A stretch of 64,000 bases of DNA from Nonomuraea soli (GTDB taxonomy: Bacteria > Actinomycetota > Actinomycetes > Streptosporangiales > Streptosporangiaceae): positions 558,001 through 622,000 of the forward strand of contig NZ_JACDUR010000001.1 in assembly GCF_013761175.1 (NCBI RefSeq), read 5' to 3'. This document shows positions 8,666-16,617 of the stretch, piece after piece. Each line of letters begins with the position of its first letter. Position 1 is the stretch's first letter. The notes under the pieces were generated by a model. The model was not told the origin of the DNA. It made no database searches and worked only from the letters and a program-made list of their open reading frames with translations. Made by a program: the position numbers and the translations under genes.

Positions 8666-9466
8666 CTACGAGCAGCCCTCGAACTGCGGAACGGCGACCG
8701 TCGACAGGTCGATGCCGGACTGGCCGAACCACTTGTCGAGCAGCATGCGCGCGGTGCCGTCCTGGTACATCCCGGTGATCGCGCGGTTGAGGTCCTCGCA
8801 GGCCCGGACGTCGCCCCTGGGGATGCCGACGGCGGTGCGCTGCTCGTTGAAGGTCGCGCGGACGATGCGCAGGTTGGCGCCGGGCTTGGAGGCCAGGCCC
8901 GCCAGGATCGTGTCATCGGTGGAGATCGCGTCGATCGTCCCATTGGCGATCATGGTGAGGCAGGTGTTGTAGTCGGGCGCGGCCACCGCGGTCGCCTTGA
9001 CGTGGCGCTCGTCGATGATGCGGGTGGCGATGTTGGTGCCACGCACCCAGCAGATCTTGCGACCCGCCAGGTCGCGCACACTGCGGATGAGCGAGTCGTC
9101 GTCCCGCCGTATGGCGATGTCCTGGTGGGCGATGTGGTACGGCCCGGCGAAGCCGATCGTCTTCTTGCGCTCCTGGGTGACCGACATGTGCGCGAACACC
9201 AGGTCGGCGCGCCCCTCGGCGAGCACCTGAAGCTGCTCGCCCGCCTTGATGGGCAGCCAGCGCACCGTCTTGCCCACGCGCCGGGTCAGGTCCTTGGCGA
9301 CCGCCACGTCGTAGCCGTCGAAGCCGCCCGGCACCTGGAAGCTGATCAGCGGCATGTCGAGCCGGATCGCCACGGTCAGCTCGTCCTTGTCCATGATCGA
9401 GGCAGGCCCCGACCCCGAGCAGGACACGGTCGCGAGCAGGCACAGCGCCACCAGCGTCCGCCTCAC
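8666..9466 (-). CDS. glnH: GlnH-like solute-binding protein, second copy
   Basis: Periplasmic-type amino-acid-binding protein (SBP_bac_3 fold) of 266 residues. The GTG at 9466 overlaps the stop of the first copy (GTGA). A short hydrophobic signal (RRTLVALCLLATVSC) ends in a cysteine, a weak lipobox, so membrane anchoring is likely. Family motifs include GFDGYDVAVAKDL, ADLVFAHMSVTQERKKTIGFAGPY and FNEQRTAVGI. In mycobacteria GlnH binds aspartate/glutamate and signals through GlnX to PknG rather than feeding a transporter. No permease or ATPase genes adjoin, which fits a sensory role. Its last 100 bases are nearly identical to those of the first copy. Confidence 0.88.
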   Translation of the reverse strand: MRRTLVALCLLATVSCSGSGPASIMDKDELTVAIRLDMPLISFQVPGGFDGYDVAVAKDLTRRVGKTVRWLPIKAGEQLQVLAEGRADLVFAHMSVTQERKKTIGFAGPYHIAHQDIAIRRDDDSLIRSVRDLAGRKICWVRGTNIATRIIDERHVKATAVAAPDYNTCLTMIANGTIDAISTDDTILAGLASKPGANLRIVRATFNEQRTAVGIPRGDVRACEDLNRAITGMYQDGTARMLLDKWFGQSGIDLSTVAVPQFEGCS

Positions 9467-10278
9467 GAGCAGCCCTCGAACTGCGGCACCGCCACGATCG
9501 ACAGGTCGATGCCGGACTTGCCGAACCACTTGTCGAGCAGCATGCGCGCGGTGCCGTCCTGGTACATGCGGGTGATCGCCCGGTTGAGCTCCTCGCAGCC
9601 CCTGACGTCGCCCTTGCGCAGCCCCACGCCGCTGCGCTGCTCGTTGAACTGGGCGTTGAGCAGCTTGAGCCCGGTGCCGTCGCGCAGCGCCAGCCCGGCC
9701 AGGATGATGTCGTTGGTGGTGATGGCGTCGATCTCGCCGCTCTTCAGCTTGGGCAGGCACGTGTCGTAGTCGGGTGCGGGCACCAGCCGCGCCTGCACGC
9801 CGCGCTCCTCCACGACCCGTTCCGCCGCGTTGGAGCCCTCGACCGCGCACATGGCGCGCCCGGCCAGCGAGCGCACGTCGGTGATGCGGCTCTCGTCGGG
9901 GCGCACCAGGATGTCCTGGTAGGAGATGTGGTACGGCCCGGCGAAGCCGATCTTCGTCTTGCGCTCCTGGGTGATGGAGAAGGTCGCCACGACCAGGTCG
10001 GCCTTGTCCTCGAGGAGGAGCCGCTCGCGGTCGGCGGCCAGCGCTCTGACGAAGGTGATCTCCTTGCCGAGCTCCTTGCCCAGGTAGGCGGCCACGTCCA
10101 CGTCGAAGCCCTGGAAGCTGCCGGGGGAGACCTCCAGCCCGATCTGCGGCAGGTCGGGCCTGACCCCGACGACCAGGGTGTCCTTGTCCATGATCGATTC
10201 GGGTTCGCCCGCCGAGCACGCGGTGACCAGGCATGCGGCGGCCAGGACGGCCAGCAGTGCGGCCGGGCCCCGCCTCAC
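9463..10278 (-). CDS. glnH: GlnH-like solute-binding lipoprotein, first copy
   Basis: Extracytoplasmic amino-acid sensor of 271 residues. I use the GTG at 10278: it has AAGGAG 6 bases upstream, overlaps the glnX-like stop (GTGA) and starts directly at a lipoprotein signal (VRRGPAALLAVLAAACLVTAC; lipobox VTAC). The mature part is an SBP_bac_3 fold (GFDVDVAAYLGKELGK, ADLVVATFSITQERKTKIGFAGPYH, FNEQRSGVGL). It is preceded by the membrane partner gene and followed by a paralogue with different ligand-pocket residues, so the pair may widen the range of ligands sensed. Ligand identity (aspartate, glutamate or glutamine) is inferred from the family. Confidence 0.9.
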   Translation of the reverse strand: MRRGPAALLAVLAAACLVTACSAGEPESIMDKDTLVVGVRPDLPQIGLEVSPGSFQGFDVDVAAYLGKELGKEITFVRALAADRERLLLEDKADLVVATFSITQERKTKIGFAGPYHISYQDILVRPDESRITDVRSLAGRAMCAVEGSNAAERVVEERGVQARLVPAPDYDTCLPKLKSGEIDAITTNDIILAGLALRDGTGLKLLNAQFNEQRSGVGLRKGDVRGCEELNRAITRMYQDGTARMLLDKWFGKSGIDLSIVAVPQFEGCS

Positions 10279-11663
10279 CGGTACTCCTTCAGCCGTGGCC
10301 GTACGCCGGCCAGCACGAGCGCGCCGGCCAGCACCAGCGCGGCCGGCACCCACCGCCACAACGCCTCCAGCGCGCCGGCGCCGGAGTCGATGGCGCGGTT
10401 GAAGTCGACCTCGTGCCGTTTGGCCAGCGTCTCCATGGTCTGGTCGTAGGCGGCGTAGTCGGCCTTGGCCGCCTGCTGGAAGACGGCGATGCCGCCGCGC
10501 ACGTCGGAGGCGCGCAGCTGCGAGTCGCTCTGCTGGAACCGCTGGAAGGCGGTGAAGACCTTGACGCGGTCCTGGCCGACCAGGGTCGTGCCGAGCAGGC
10601 CCACGAAGTCGTCGAAGGCGCCGTTGAGCCCGGCCTGGTAGTCGCCCAGGCTCTTGGCCTCGATGTAGACCAGCGACTGGGACTTGTCGAAGAAGGTGTG
10701 GTTGTAGGTGTCGCGCCGCTCGGGGTCGATGAGCGAGCGGATCTGGTCGCCGTGGAGGCTGTTGCTGATGGCCCTGGCGCGGCTGAGCACCAGCACCTCG
10801 TCGAAGCTGTCCTGCTTGGCGGCTTGCAGCGCCGAGTCCTGGGAGTTCAGCAGCGCGGCGCCGCCGATCAGGCCGACGGCGACGAGCGCGGTGGCGCCCA
10901 GCAGCATCGGGTTGAAGACGCGCCGGTATCGCCTGGTCAGATAGACCTGCAGCACGACGAGGAGGGCGAGCGTGAGCACGCCGGTGAGGGCCACGGCGCC
11001 GTTGGCGAGCGTGGCGGAGGAGCGCGCGTCCTCGTAGGCGCGGCGCACGATCGTGCCGCTCTCCAGCGTCAGGTTGTAGGCCTGCGGCAGCAGTTCCTTG
11101 TGCATGAGGTCGGTGGCGCGCTGGTAGACGGCGACCACGTCGTCGGGTGGTGGGCCCGGGGCGTGCTGCGACTGGCGGTCCAGCAGCCGCGCCTGGGAGG
11201 CGAGCCGCTCGTAGCGTCCCAGTCCCTCGATCAGCGAGGTGATCGTGTTCTTCTCCGCGGTGTTGTCCAGGGCCAGCTCGTGCGCGCCCAGCAGGGCCTC
11301 GGCGATCTGCCGCCGGCGCTGGTCGTACAGCTCCAGGTCGGCCTGCTCGGGACCGCGCTCGCGGCCCTGGAGCAGCGACTCGGCCGCCAGGGCGTCCATC
11401 TCGGACATGTTCCGGTACAGGCCGGTCGTGGCCAGGGCCTGCGGGCCGGCGTCGCGCCCGATGTCGTCGACTCCCGCCCCGGCCACCAGGGCGCCCAGGA
11501 CGACGGAGCCGAGCATCAGCGCCAGCGCGCCGAGCGACAGCCCGGTCAGCAGGCGCACCCGCCCCGGCACCGAGACGGGCCGTGGCGGGCTTTTCACCGG
11601 GGTCTTCGCCGGAGCGCCGGGGGCGGGTGCCGGGCGTGTGGCGGGCGCCTGCGTGACGGCCAT
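10275..11663 (-). CDS. glnX: GlnX-like membrane signal transducer
   Basis: Integral membrane protein of 462 residues that in mycobacteria relays the GlnH signal to PknG. The ATG at 11663 overlaps the FHA gene stop. After a proline/alanine-rich cytoplasmic tail (1-33) there is a helix at about 37-62, an extracytoplasmic helical segment of about 165 residues, two further helices (near 235-260 and 270-290), a second extracytoplasmic segment of about 140 residues rich in helices (KQDSFDEVLVLSRARAISNSLH), and a final helix near 440-456. This four-helix, two-loop arrangement matches GlnX; the loops look like four-helix-bundle sensor domains. The assignment rests on topology and on its place between pknG and glnH. 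Confidence 0.8.
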   Translation of the reverse strand: MAVTQAPATRPAPAPGAPAKTPVKSPPRPVSVPGRVRLLTGLSLGALALMLGSVVLGALVAGAGVDDIGRDAGPQALATTGLYRNMSEMDALAAESLLQGRERGPEQADLELYDQRRRQIAEALLGAHELALDNTAEKNTITSLIEGLGRYERLASQARLLDRQSQHAPGPPPDDVVAVYQRATDLMHKELLPQAYNLTLESGTIVRRAYEDARSSATLANGAVALTGVLTLALLVVLQVYLTRRYRRVFNPMLLGATALVAVGLIGGAALLNSQDSALQAAKQDSFDEVLVLSRARAISNSLHGDQIRSLIDPERRDTYNHTFFDKSQSLVYIEAKSLGDYQAGLNGAFDDFVGLLGTTLVGQDRVKVFTAFQRFQQSDSQLRASDVRGGIAVFQQAAKADYAAYDQTMETLAKRHEVDFNRAIDSGAGALEALWRWVPAALVLAGALVLAGVRPRLKEYR

Positions 11664-12295
11664 CAGGCGCTCCCCCGGATGGTGATCAGGGTCCAGGCGC
11701 CCACGTGGATGCGGTCGCCGTCGCGGACGGGCTCGGGCACGTTCTCGTGCAGCGGCCTGCCGTTGAGCTGGGTGCCGTTGGCCGAGCCCGGGTCGACCAG
11801 CACCCAGGTGCCGTCGTCCTGGCCCAGCAGGACGGCGTGCAGGTGCGAGACGCCCGGGTCCGGGGGCGCGGCGCCCAGGTCGATCTCGGGGACGGTCCCG
11901 CGCGAGCGGCTGGCCCGTCCGATGCGCACCTGCTGCCCGCTCAGCGGGAAGGAGCGCTCGGGACAGTAGGGCGGGAACAGCATGGCTGCGGCGTCGGGGC
12001 CACCGTCGGCGATGACCTTCTCGAAGTAGGCGCGGTCGGCGGAGACGACCGCCTCCCAGGAGACGGGGCCGGCGGCGGGGGCGGCCGGGACCACGGCGGC
12101 CAGCGAGTCGTGGCCGCACACCTCGCAGTAGCGGTCGGCCAGCACTTCCTGGCAGACAGGGCACAGCGTGGGCGCCGGCGAAGACGACGAGGAGGTGGGA
12201 GCGGACGAGGCAGCGGCTCCGGCGATGCGGTCACCGCAGGTGTCGCAGTACTCGTCGTCGCCTGAGGTGTGGCCCTGCGGGCAGATCGCCGTCAC
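11663..12295 (-). CDS. FHA-domain protein with double zinc ribbon
   Basis: Phosphothreonine reader, 210 residues. Two CxxC zinc-ribbon units lie at the N-terminus (C5, C17, C20 region and CPVCQE at 45-50 with CEVC at 57-60), then a linker, then an FHA domain at about 120-208 with the conserved Gly-Arg (126-127), Ser150-x-x-His153 and Asn173-Gly174. These residues bind phosphothreonine in FHA domains. The gene lies between a vWA gene and the glnX-like gene in the pknG operon. The likely partner is a substrate of PknG, possibly a neighbour in the operon. In mycobacteria PknG phosphorylates the FHA protein GarA, encoded elsewhere; this protein may be a local counterpart, which is inference. Confidence 0.88.
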   Translation of the reverse strand: MTAICPQGHTSGDDEYCDTCGDRIAGAAASSAPTSSSSSPAPTLCPVCQEVLADRYCEVCGHDSLAAVVPAAPAAGPVSWEAVVSADRAYFEKVIADGGPDAAAMLFPPYCPERSFPLSGQQVRIGRASRSRGTVPEIDLGAAPPDPGVSHLHAVLLGQDDGTWVLVDPGSANGTQLNGRPLHENVPEPVRDGDRIHVGAWTLITIRGSA

Positions 12296-12302
12296 GGCCG
12301 CC

Positions 12303-13631
12303 TCACCGCCCCGCGGGCGCGCCGCCCGCGGGCGCGCCGCCCGCGCCGTCGCCGCCCGCGCCCGGCTCGCCGCGCTTCAGCCTGCTGGTGCGCACGGAAC
12401 CGGTGTCGAGCTCGATCGCGTCGGCCTTGTCGACGTTGCGCCGCAGCCGGGCCGTACCGCTCTCGTCCACCTCGACGATCTTGTTGAGCAGCCGGGCGGT
12501 GTCCTCGCGTCCCGACGACTCGGCGAGCTTGACGGCCTTGCCCAGGCGGGCGGTGGCGGTGTCCTCGTCGCCGCCCTCGCGGGCCCGCAGGCCCTCCTGG
12601 ATCAGCGTGTGCAGCTCCGCCTGGCCGGTGTAGTGGGCGACCTTGCGGTTGATCCTGGTGGACTGGGCCAGGTCGTCGGTCCAGGTGGCCAGCACGTTGC
12701 CGGAGGCGAAGACCTCCTGCGTCTCGGGCAGCATCAGCTTGACCCAGCCGGCCCGCACCTCCTGCCCGAGGTTGCGCACGGGCATCTCGATGCACAGGTG
12801 GAACTCGCGCTCCTCGGCGCCCCAGGATCCGGTCGGGTAGTCGCCGGTCAGCTCGTTGACCTCGGTGCGCTTGCCGGTCAGGTCGAGCAGGGTGGGGGAG
12901 ACCTGCTTCAGGTAGAGGATCTTGGCGTCCTTCGGCACCCACACCCGCAGGATCAGCTCCGCCACCGTCTTGCTCATGGCGGTCCTGGTGAGGGTGCGGA
13001 AGTAATCGGCCAGGGTGCTCTGGTCGCGCACGAACGTGTGGGTGCCGAGCAGCGCGTCGGAGATCTTGGCCAGCTCGCTGGGCACCCAGTCGGTGCCGAT
13101 GCCCATGCTGTCGCAGGTAAAGCGCCCCTGGCAGGCGGTCAGAGCCTTCTGGAAGACGGTCGCGGACTCGTTGTTCTGGCCGTCGGTCATGAGGATGGCG
13201 TGCCTGACGGCCTCGGGGTGGCCGTCGAGCAGGTCGCCCGCCAGCCGCAGCCACTTGCCGATCTCGGTGCCGCCGCTGGCCAGCAGGCGCCCGATCTCCT
13301 TGACGGCCTCGGAACGGGTCGCGTGGGAGGCGAGCGCGAGCTGCTTGCCGCGCGGGTAGATCAGCCTGGCCTGGTCGTCGCCGGAGATCACCGCGAAGCG
13401 GGCGCCGTCGGGCAGGGCCTGCACGGCCGCGGCCGCCGCCGCCCTCGCGTCGCGGATCTTGCTGCCGGACATCGACCCCGAGGTGTCCACGATGATCACT
13501 TCGGCCGCCTGGGCGGGGCGGCTGGTCTCCACGGTCACCTCGGAGGTGGACTCCACGGTGAGGACGGCGTGCACCTGGGTGCCGTCGGCTGGCAGGTACT
13601 TGTTCTGGTCGACATGGAGGACGAAAGTCAT
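12303..13631 (-). CDS. von Willebrand factor A domain protein
   Basis: Cytoplasmic vWA protein of 442 residues, started at the ATG at 13631 that overlaps the phosphatase stop. The metal-ion-dependent adhesion site is complete: D49-T-S-G-S (residues 49-53), a threonine in GGTEIG and an aspartate in LMTDGQNN. The second half is a beta-rich region followed by helices (TARLGKAVKLAESSGREDTARLLNKI), and the protein ends in a Gly-Ala-Pro repeat encoded by a short tandem DNA repeat (about 12305-12350). vWA domains scaffold protein complexes through Mg2+. Placed between a PP2C phosphatase and an FHA protein, it may hold the signalling complex together. It has no signal peptide. Confidence 0.85.
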   Translation of the reverse strand: MTFVLHVDQNKYLPADGTQVHAVLTVESTSEVTVETSRPAQAAEVIIVDTSGSMSGSKIRDARAAAAAAVQALPDGARFAVISGDDQARLIYPRGKQLALASHATRSEAVKEIGRLLASGGTEIGKWLRLAGDLLDGHPEAVRHAILMTDGQNNESATVFQKALTACQGRFTCDSMGIGTDWVPSELAKISDALLGTHTFVRDQSTLADYFRTLTRTAMSKTVAELILRVWVPKDAKILYLKQVSPTLLDLTGKRTEVNELTGDYPTGSWGAEEREFHLCIEMPVRNLGQEVRAGWVKLMLPETQEVFASGNVLATWTDDLAQSTRINRKVAHYTGQAELHTLIQEGLRAREGGDEDTATARLGKAVKLAESSGREDTARLLNKIVEVDESGTARLRRNVDKADAIELDTGSVRTSRLKRGEPGAGGDGAGGAPAGGAPAGR

Positions 13632-14470
13632 GCCGGGCCTCCCGGGATGAGAACGATGGTCACGTTGTCGCGGCCGCCCGAGGCGAGCGCGTGGCGCAGC
13701 AGGTCCCTGGCACGCTCGAGCGGCGTGCCGGACCTGGGGAAGGCCTCCCTGGTCAGGTACTCCCACAACCCGTCCGAGCAGGCGAGCAGAAGACCGGGCG
13801 ACTCGGGGGCGAAGGTGTGCACATGGGCGTCGACCACGTCGGCGTCGGCGCCGAGCCAGCTCGTCAGCACGCCGTGGGAGGCCACGTCGTCCTGGCTGAG
13901 CAGGACGGCGGGAGCGGACTCCGGCAGCCAGTAGGCGCGGCTGTCGCCGATCCACCCGATGGTGATCGTGCCGGGTTCGACGATGGCCGAGACATAGGTG
14001 CAGGCCGGCGCGTCGTCGGGCACGCCCATGGCGGCCACGGCCGCGGCCGAGACACGACAGGCGCGCACGGTGGCCTCGTGGTGGGTGGCGCCCGCCGCCA
14101 GCTCCTCGAGCAGCTTGGCCGCACCCAGTTCCGAGGCGGAGATCGCCGCCTCGTCACCACGCGGGGAGGTGGCGACGCCGTCGCAGACGACGCCGATGAC
14201 GAGTTTGTCGGACGAGACCAGGGCCATGGCGTCCTCGTTGCGGCGCCGCCGCAGGCCCCGGTCGGTGATGCCGGCCGCCCCGTCGTCGAGTTCGATCTCC
14301 AGGTGGTCGCGCCCGGTCGGCATGCTCTGGCCGCACTGCGAGCAGTAGCCGGAGCCGTCGGTGTCGAAGCCTCCGCATGCCGTACAGGTGGCCGCCGCCA
14401 GCTCGTGCCCGCAGTTCTCGCAGAAGGAGTGCTCTCGCCGCACCGGGGAGTCGCACACGGGGCACTTCAT
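13628..14470 (-). CDS. PP2C-type Ser/Thr phosphatase with N-terminal zinc ribbons
   Basis: Protein phosphatase of 280 residues, start ATG at 14470 overlapping the pknG stop. The first 50 residues carry four CxxC knuckles (CPVC, CENC, CTAC, CSQC). The PP2C domain follows with the metal-binding motifs RNED (77-80), VCDGVA with D98, WIGDSRAYWL and the C-terminal GRDNVTIVL. It should reverse phosphorylation by the adjacent kinase PknG. PknG-linked phosphatases are not part of the mycobacterial pknG operon, so this operon is an expanded version. The zinc ribbons resemble those on PknG and the FHA protein, suggesting shared docking. Confidence 0.92.
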   Translation of the reverse strand: MKCPVCDSPVRREHSFCENCGHELAAATCTACGGFDTDGSGYCSQCGQSMPTGRDHLEIELDDGAAGITDRGLRRRRNEDAMALVSSDKLVIGVVCDGVATSPRGDEAAISASELGAAKLLEELAAGATHHEATVRACRVSAAAVAAMGVPDDAPACTYVSAIVEPGTITIGWIGDSRAYWLPESAPAVLLSQDDVASHGVLTSWLGADADVVDAHVHTFAPESPGLLLACSDGLWEYLTREAFPRSGTPLERARDLLRHALASGGRDNVTIVLIPGGPA

Positions 14471-16617
14471 ATCCACGTCCTGGGTCTGACGGCGTTCGCG
14501 CGGTCCACGTACTCGTGCCGCTCCTGCCGGTTGTCGGAGGCCTTGGCCAGCCGCCGGTACAGGTCCGAGAGCCGGCGGCGCACGGCCGTGGCGGTGAACT
14601 CGGTGCCCGCGATCTTGAGACCGGGCGCTCCGGGGAACCTGAGCGCGGTCTCCAGGAGGGTGGAGACGAGCAGGTCGCGGCGGCGCTGGTCCAGGTCGTG
14701 CAGCTCCTCCAGCCGGTCGGCGGCCAGGGGCAGGTCCTCGGCCCGTCGCGGGCTGCGGGCCAGGGCCTCCACGATCGTCAGCACGGCCGCGGGATGCCGG
14801 CTGGAGCTGCGCGGCACCTGCTCCAGCACGGTGATCGCGCCGTCCAGGTCTCCTGCGCGCAGGCGGTGCCTGGCGATCCCGAAGGCGGCGCTCACGTAGG
14901 TGCGGTTGGTGCGCCACACCACCTCGTACCAGCGCACCGGGTCGTGCCCCGCGACCTCGGCCGCCAGGCCGAGCGCCAGCTTGGGCGCCAGCTCGCCCGG
15001 CAGGAACGACAGCACCTCCTCGAAGAGCGCCGTCGCCTCGTCGCCCCGCTCCTCGGCCAGGGCCAGCAGGCCCTGGCACCAGGTGACGCGCCAGTCGCCG
15101 GGCAGCGCACGGGAGGCGGCGACGACGGCCTCGCGGGCGCCGGGCAGGGCGTTCTCGGCCAGCACCCTGGTCTTGGCGAGCACCACCTCGGGCGTCTCCT
15201 GCAGGGTGCCGAGCTGGGCGACCAGCTCGGCGGGATCGCGGGCGATCAGGCCCGCGAGCGCGCCGGCGGCGGGGTCGTCGGGATCCACCTGGGGCGCCGG
15301 CAGCGTGTCCGGCCCCGGCCGGTCCGTCACCCGCCCGTGGGCCAGGCGGTCGGGCCCGAAGAGGTTCGAGGGGCTTTCGTACGGCCGGCCCTCCTCGGCC
15401 GCGCTCAGCTCCCTCAGCACGCCGCGCAGCTGCTCGGCCATCTCCGCCGAGCTCTGGAAGCGCCGCTCGGGCCGCTGCGCGGTGGCGCGCGCCAGCACCC
15501 GGCGGAAGGAGTCGTCGCCGCAGTCGGAGGGCAGCGGGTTGACCTTGCCCTGCGTGGTCGGCGAGAAGCCGGGAACGCACAACGCCGCGATCGTCCTGGC
15601 GACGGTGTACAGGTCGGAGGAGACCGTCGCGGGCTTGGTCTCGACCTCGGGCGCGTAGTAGCCGAGGGTCGCCCACGAGGTGCCCGCGGGCGAGCCGAGC
15701 CGCTGCACCGCTCCCAGGTCGATGAGCTTGAGCTGCTTGCCCACGCGGATGGCGTTGTGCGGTTTGAGGTCGCAGTAGACCAGGCCCAGGTCGTGCAGGT
15801 AGCCGAAGGCCTTGAGGATCTCCAGCCCGTAGCGGATGGCCTCGCGCATCGGGATCAGGCCCTGCTTGCGCAGCTCGGCCAGCGGCGGGCCGCCGACGTA
15901 CTCCATGACGATGTAGTCGGCGCCCTGGTGCTGGCAGAAGTTGTAGATCTTGACGATGTTGGGGTGGTCGGCGCTGATCAGGACGCGCCGCTCGGCCTCC
16001 GCGGCGAGCCTGGCCTCGGCGTCGCCGGCGTTGAGCAGGCCCTTGAGCACCATCCACTTGCCGTCGAGGTTGCGGTCGGAGGCCAGGTAGATCCAGCCCA
16101 GGCCGCCGTGCGCAAGCGCGCCCTCCACCTCGTACTGCCCCGCCACCAGGTCGCCCTTGCCCAGCTTGGGCTCGAAGTCGAACGGGGTGCGGTCACGCGG
16201 GCAGAATCCCCGGGTGCGGCCGGGCTGGCCGGCGATCGACTGGCCGACCAGTTCGTCGCACTTGACGCAGACCCGTTTGTGCTCGGGGACCATCGGGTTG
16301 GCCATGATGACGTCCTGTGGGTTGCGCACCGGCACCTGAGGCAGGTCCTCGAGGTCGTCGCGCAGCTCGCCGCGCGAGCGGCTGGCCGAGCCGGTCGAGC
16401 CGGTGGAACGGCTGACCGGGCTCGTGACAGGGCTGCTCACGGGCGTGCTCATCGGGGTGCTCACGGGCGTGCTCACGGGCGTCGAGCTCACCGGGCTCGA
16501 CGGCGCGGGAGCGGCCGCGATCGGGGTGGACACGCTCGCGGTGTCCTGGCTGCCGCAGTAGTCGCAGTAGCCGTCCTGGATCTGTCCTGAACAGCCGGGT
16601 TCACGACAGGCCGTCAT
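14467..16617 (-). CDS. pknG: Serine/threonine protein kinase PknG
   Basis: Soluble kinase of 716 residues that in actinobacteria controls 2-oxoglutarate/glutamate metabolism in response to GlnH/GlnX. Start ATG at 16617 overlaps the upstream stop. Domains: N-terminal zinc ribbon (C4, C9, C18, C21); Ser/Thr/Pro-rich repeat linker (30-80) offering many phosphorylation sites; rubredoxin-like segment (C117, C120, C139) in which the usual fourth cysteine is D142; kinase 160-420 with K192, catalytic YCDLKPHN (281-288, non-RD) and D300-L-G in place of DFG; TPR helices from about 440 to the end. The architecture and the non-RD loop are characteristic of PknG. Incomplete rubredoxin cysteines may alter redox control. 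Confidence 0.95.
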   Translation of the reverse strand: MTACREPGCSGQIQDGYCDYCGSQDTASVSTPIAAAPAPSSPVSSTPVSTPVSTPMSTPVSSPVTSPVSRSTGSTGSASRSRGELRDDLEDLPQVPVRNPQDVIMANPMVPEHKRVCVKCDELVGQSIAGQPGRTRGFCPRDRTPFDFEPKLGKGDLVAGQYEVEGALAHGGLGWIYLASDRNLDGKWMVLKGLLNAGDAEARLAAEAERRVLISADHPNIVKIYNFCQHQGADYIVMEYVGGPPLAELRKQGLIPMREAIRYGLEILKAFGYLHDLGLVYCDLKPHNAIRVGKQLKLIDLGAVQRLGSPAGTSWATLGYYAPEVETKPATVSSDLYTVARTIAALCVPGFSPTTQGKVNPLPSDCGDDSFRRVLARATAQRPERRFQSSAEMAEQLRGVLRELSAAEEGRPYESPSNLFGPDRLAHGRVTDRPGPDTLPAPQVDPDDPAAGALAGLIARDPAELVAQLGTLQETPEVVLAKTRVLAENALPGAREAVVAASRALPGDWRVTWCQGLLALAEERGDEATALFEEVLSFLPGELAPKLALGLAAEVAGHDPVRWYEVVWRTNRTYVSAAFGIARHRLRAGDLDGAITVLEQVPRSSSRHPAAVLTIVEALARSPRRAEDLPLAADRLEELHDLDQRRRDLLVSTLLETALRFPGAPGLKIAGTEFTATAVRRRLSDLYRRLAKASDNRQERHEYVDRANAVRPRTWI

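Noticed and set aside
14377..16590. 737-codon frame opposite pknG
   Set aside because: Antisense to a gene with full kinase motifs; product is low-complexity.
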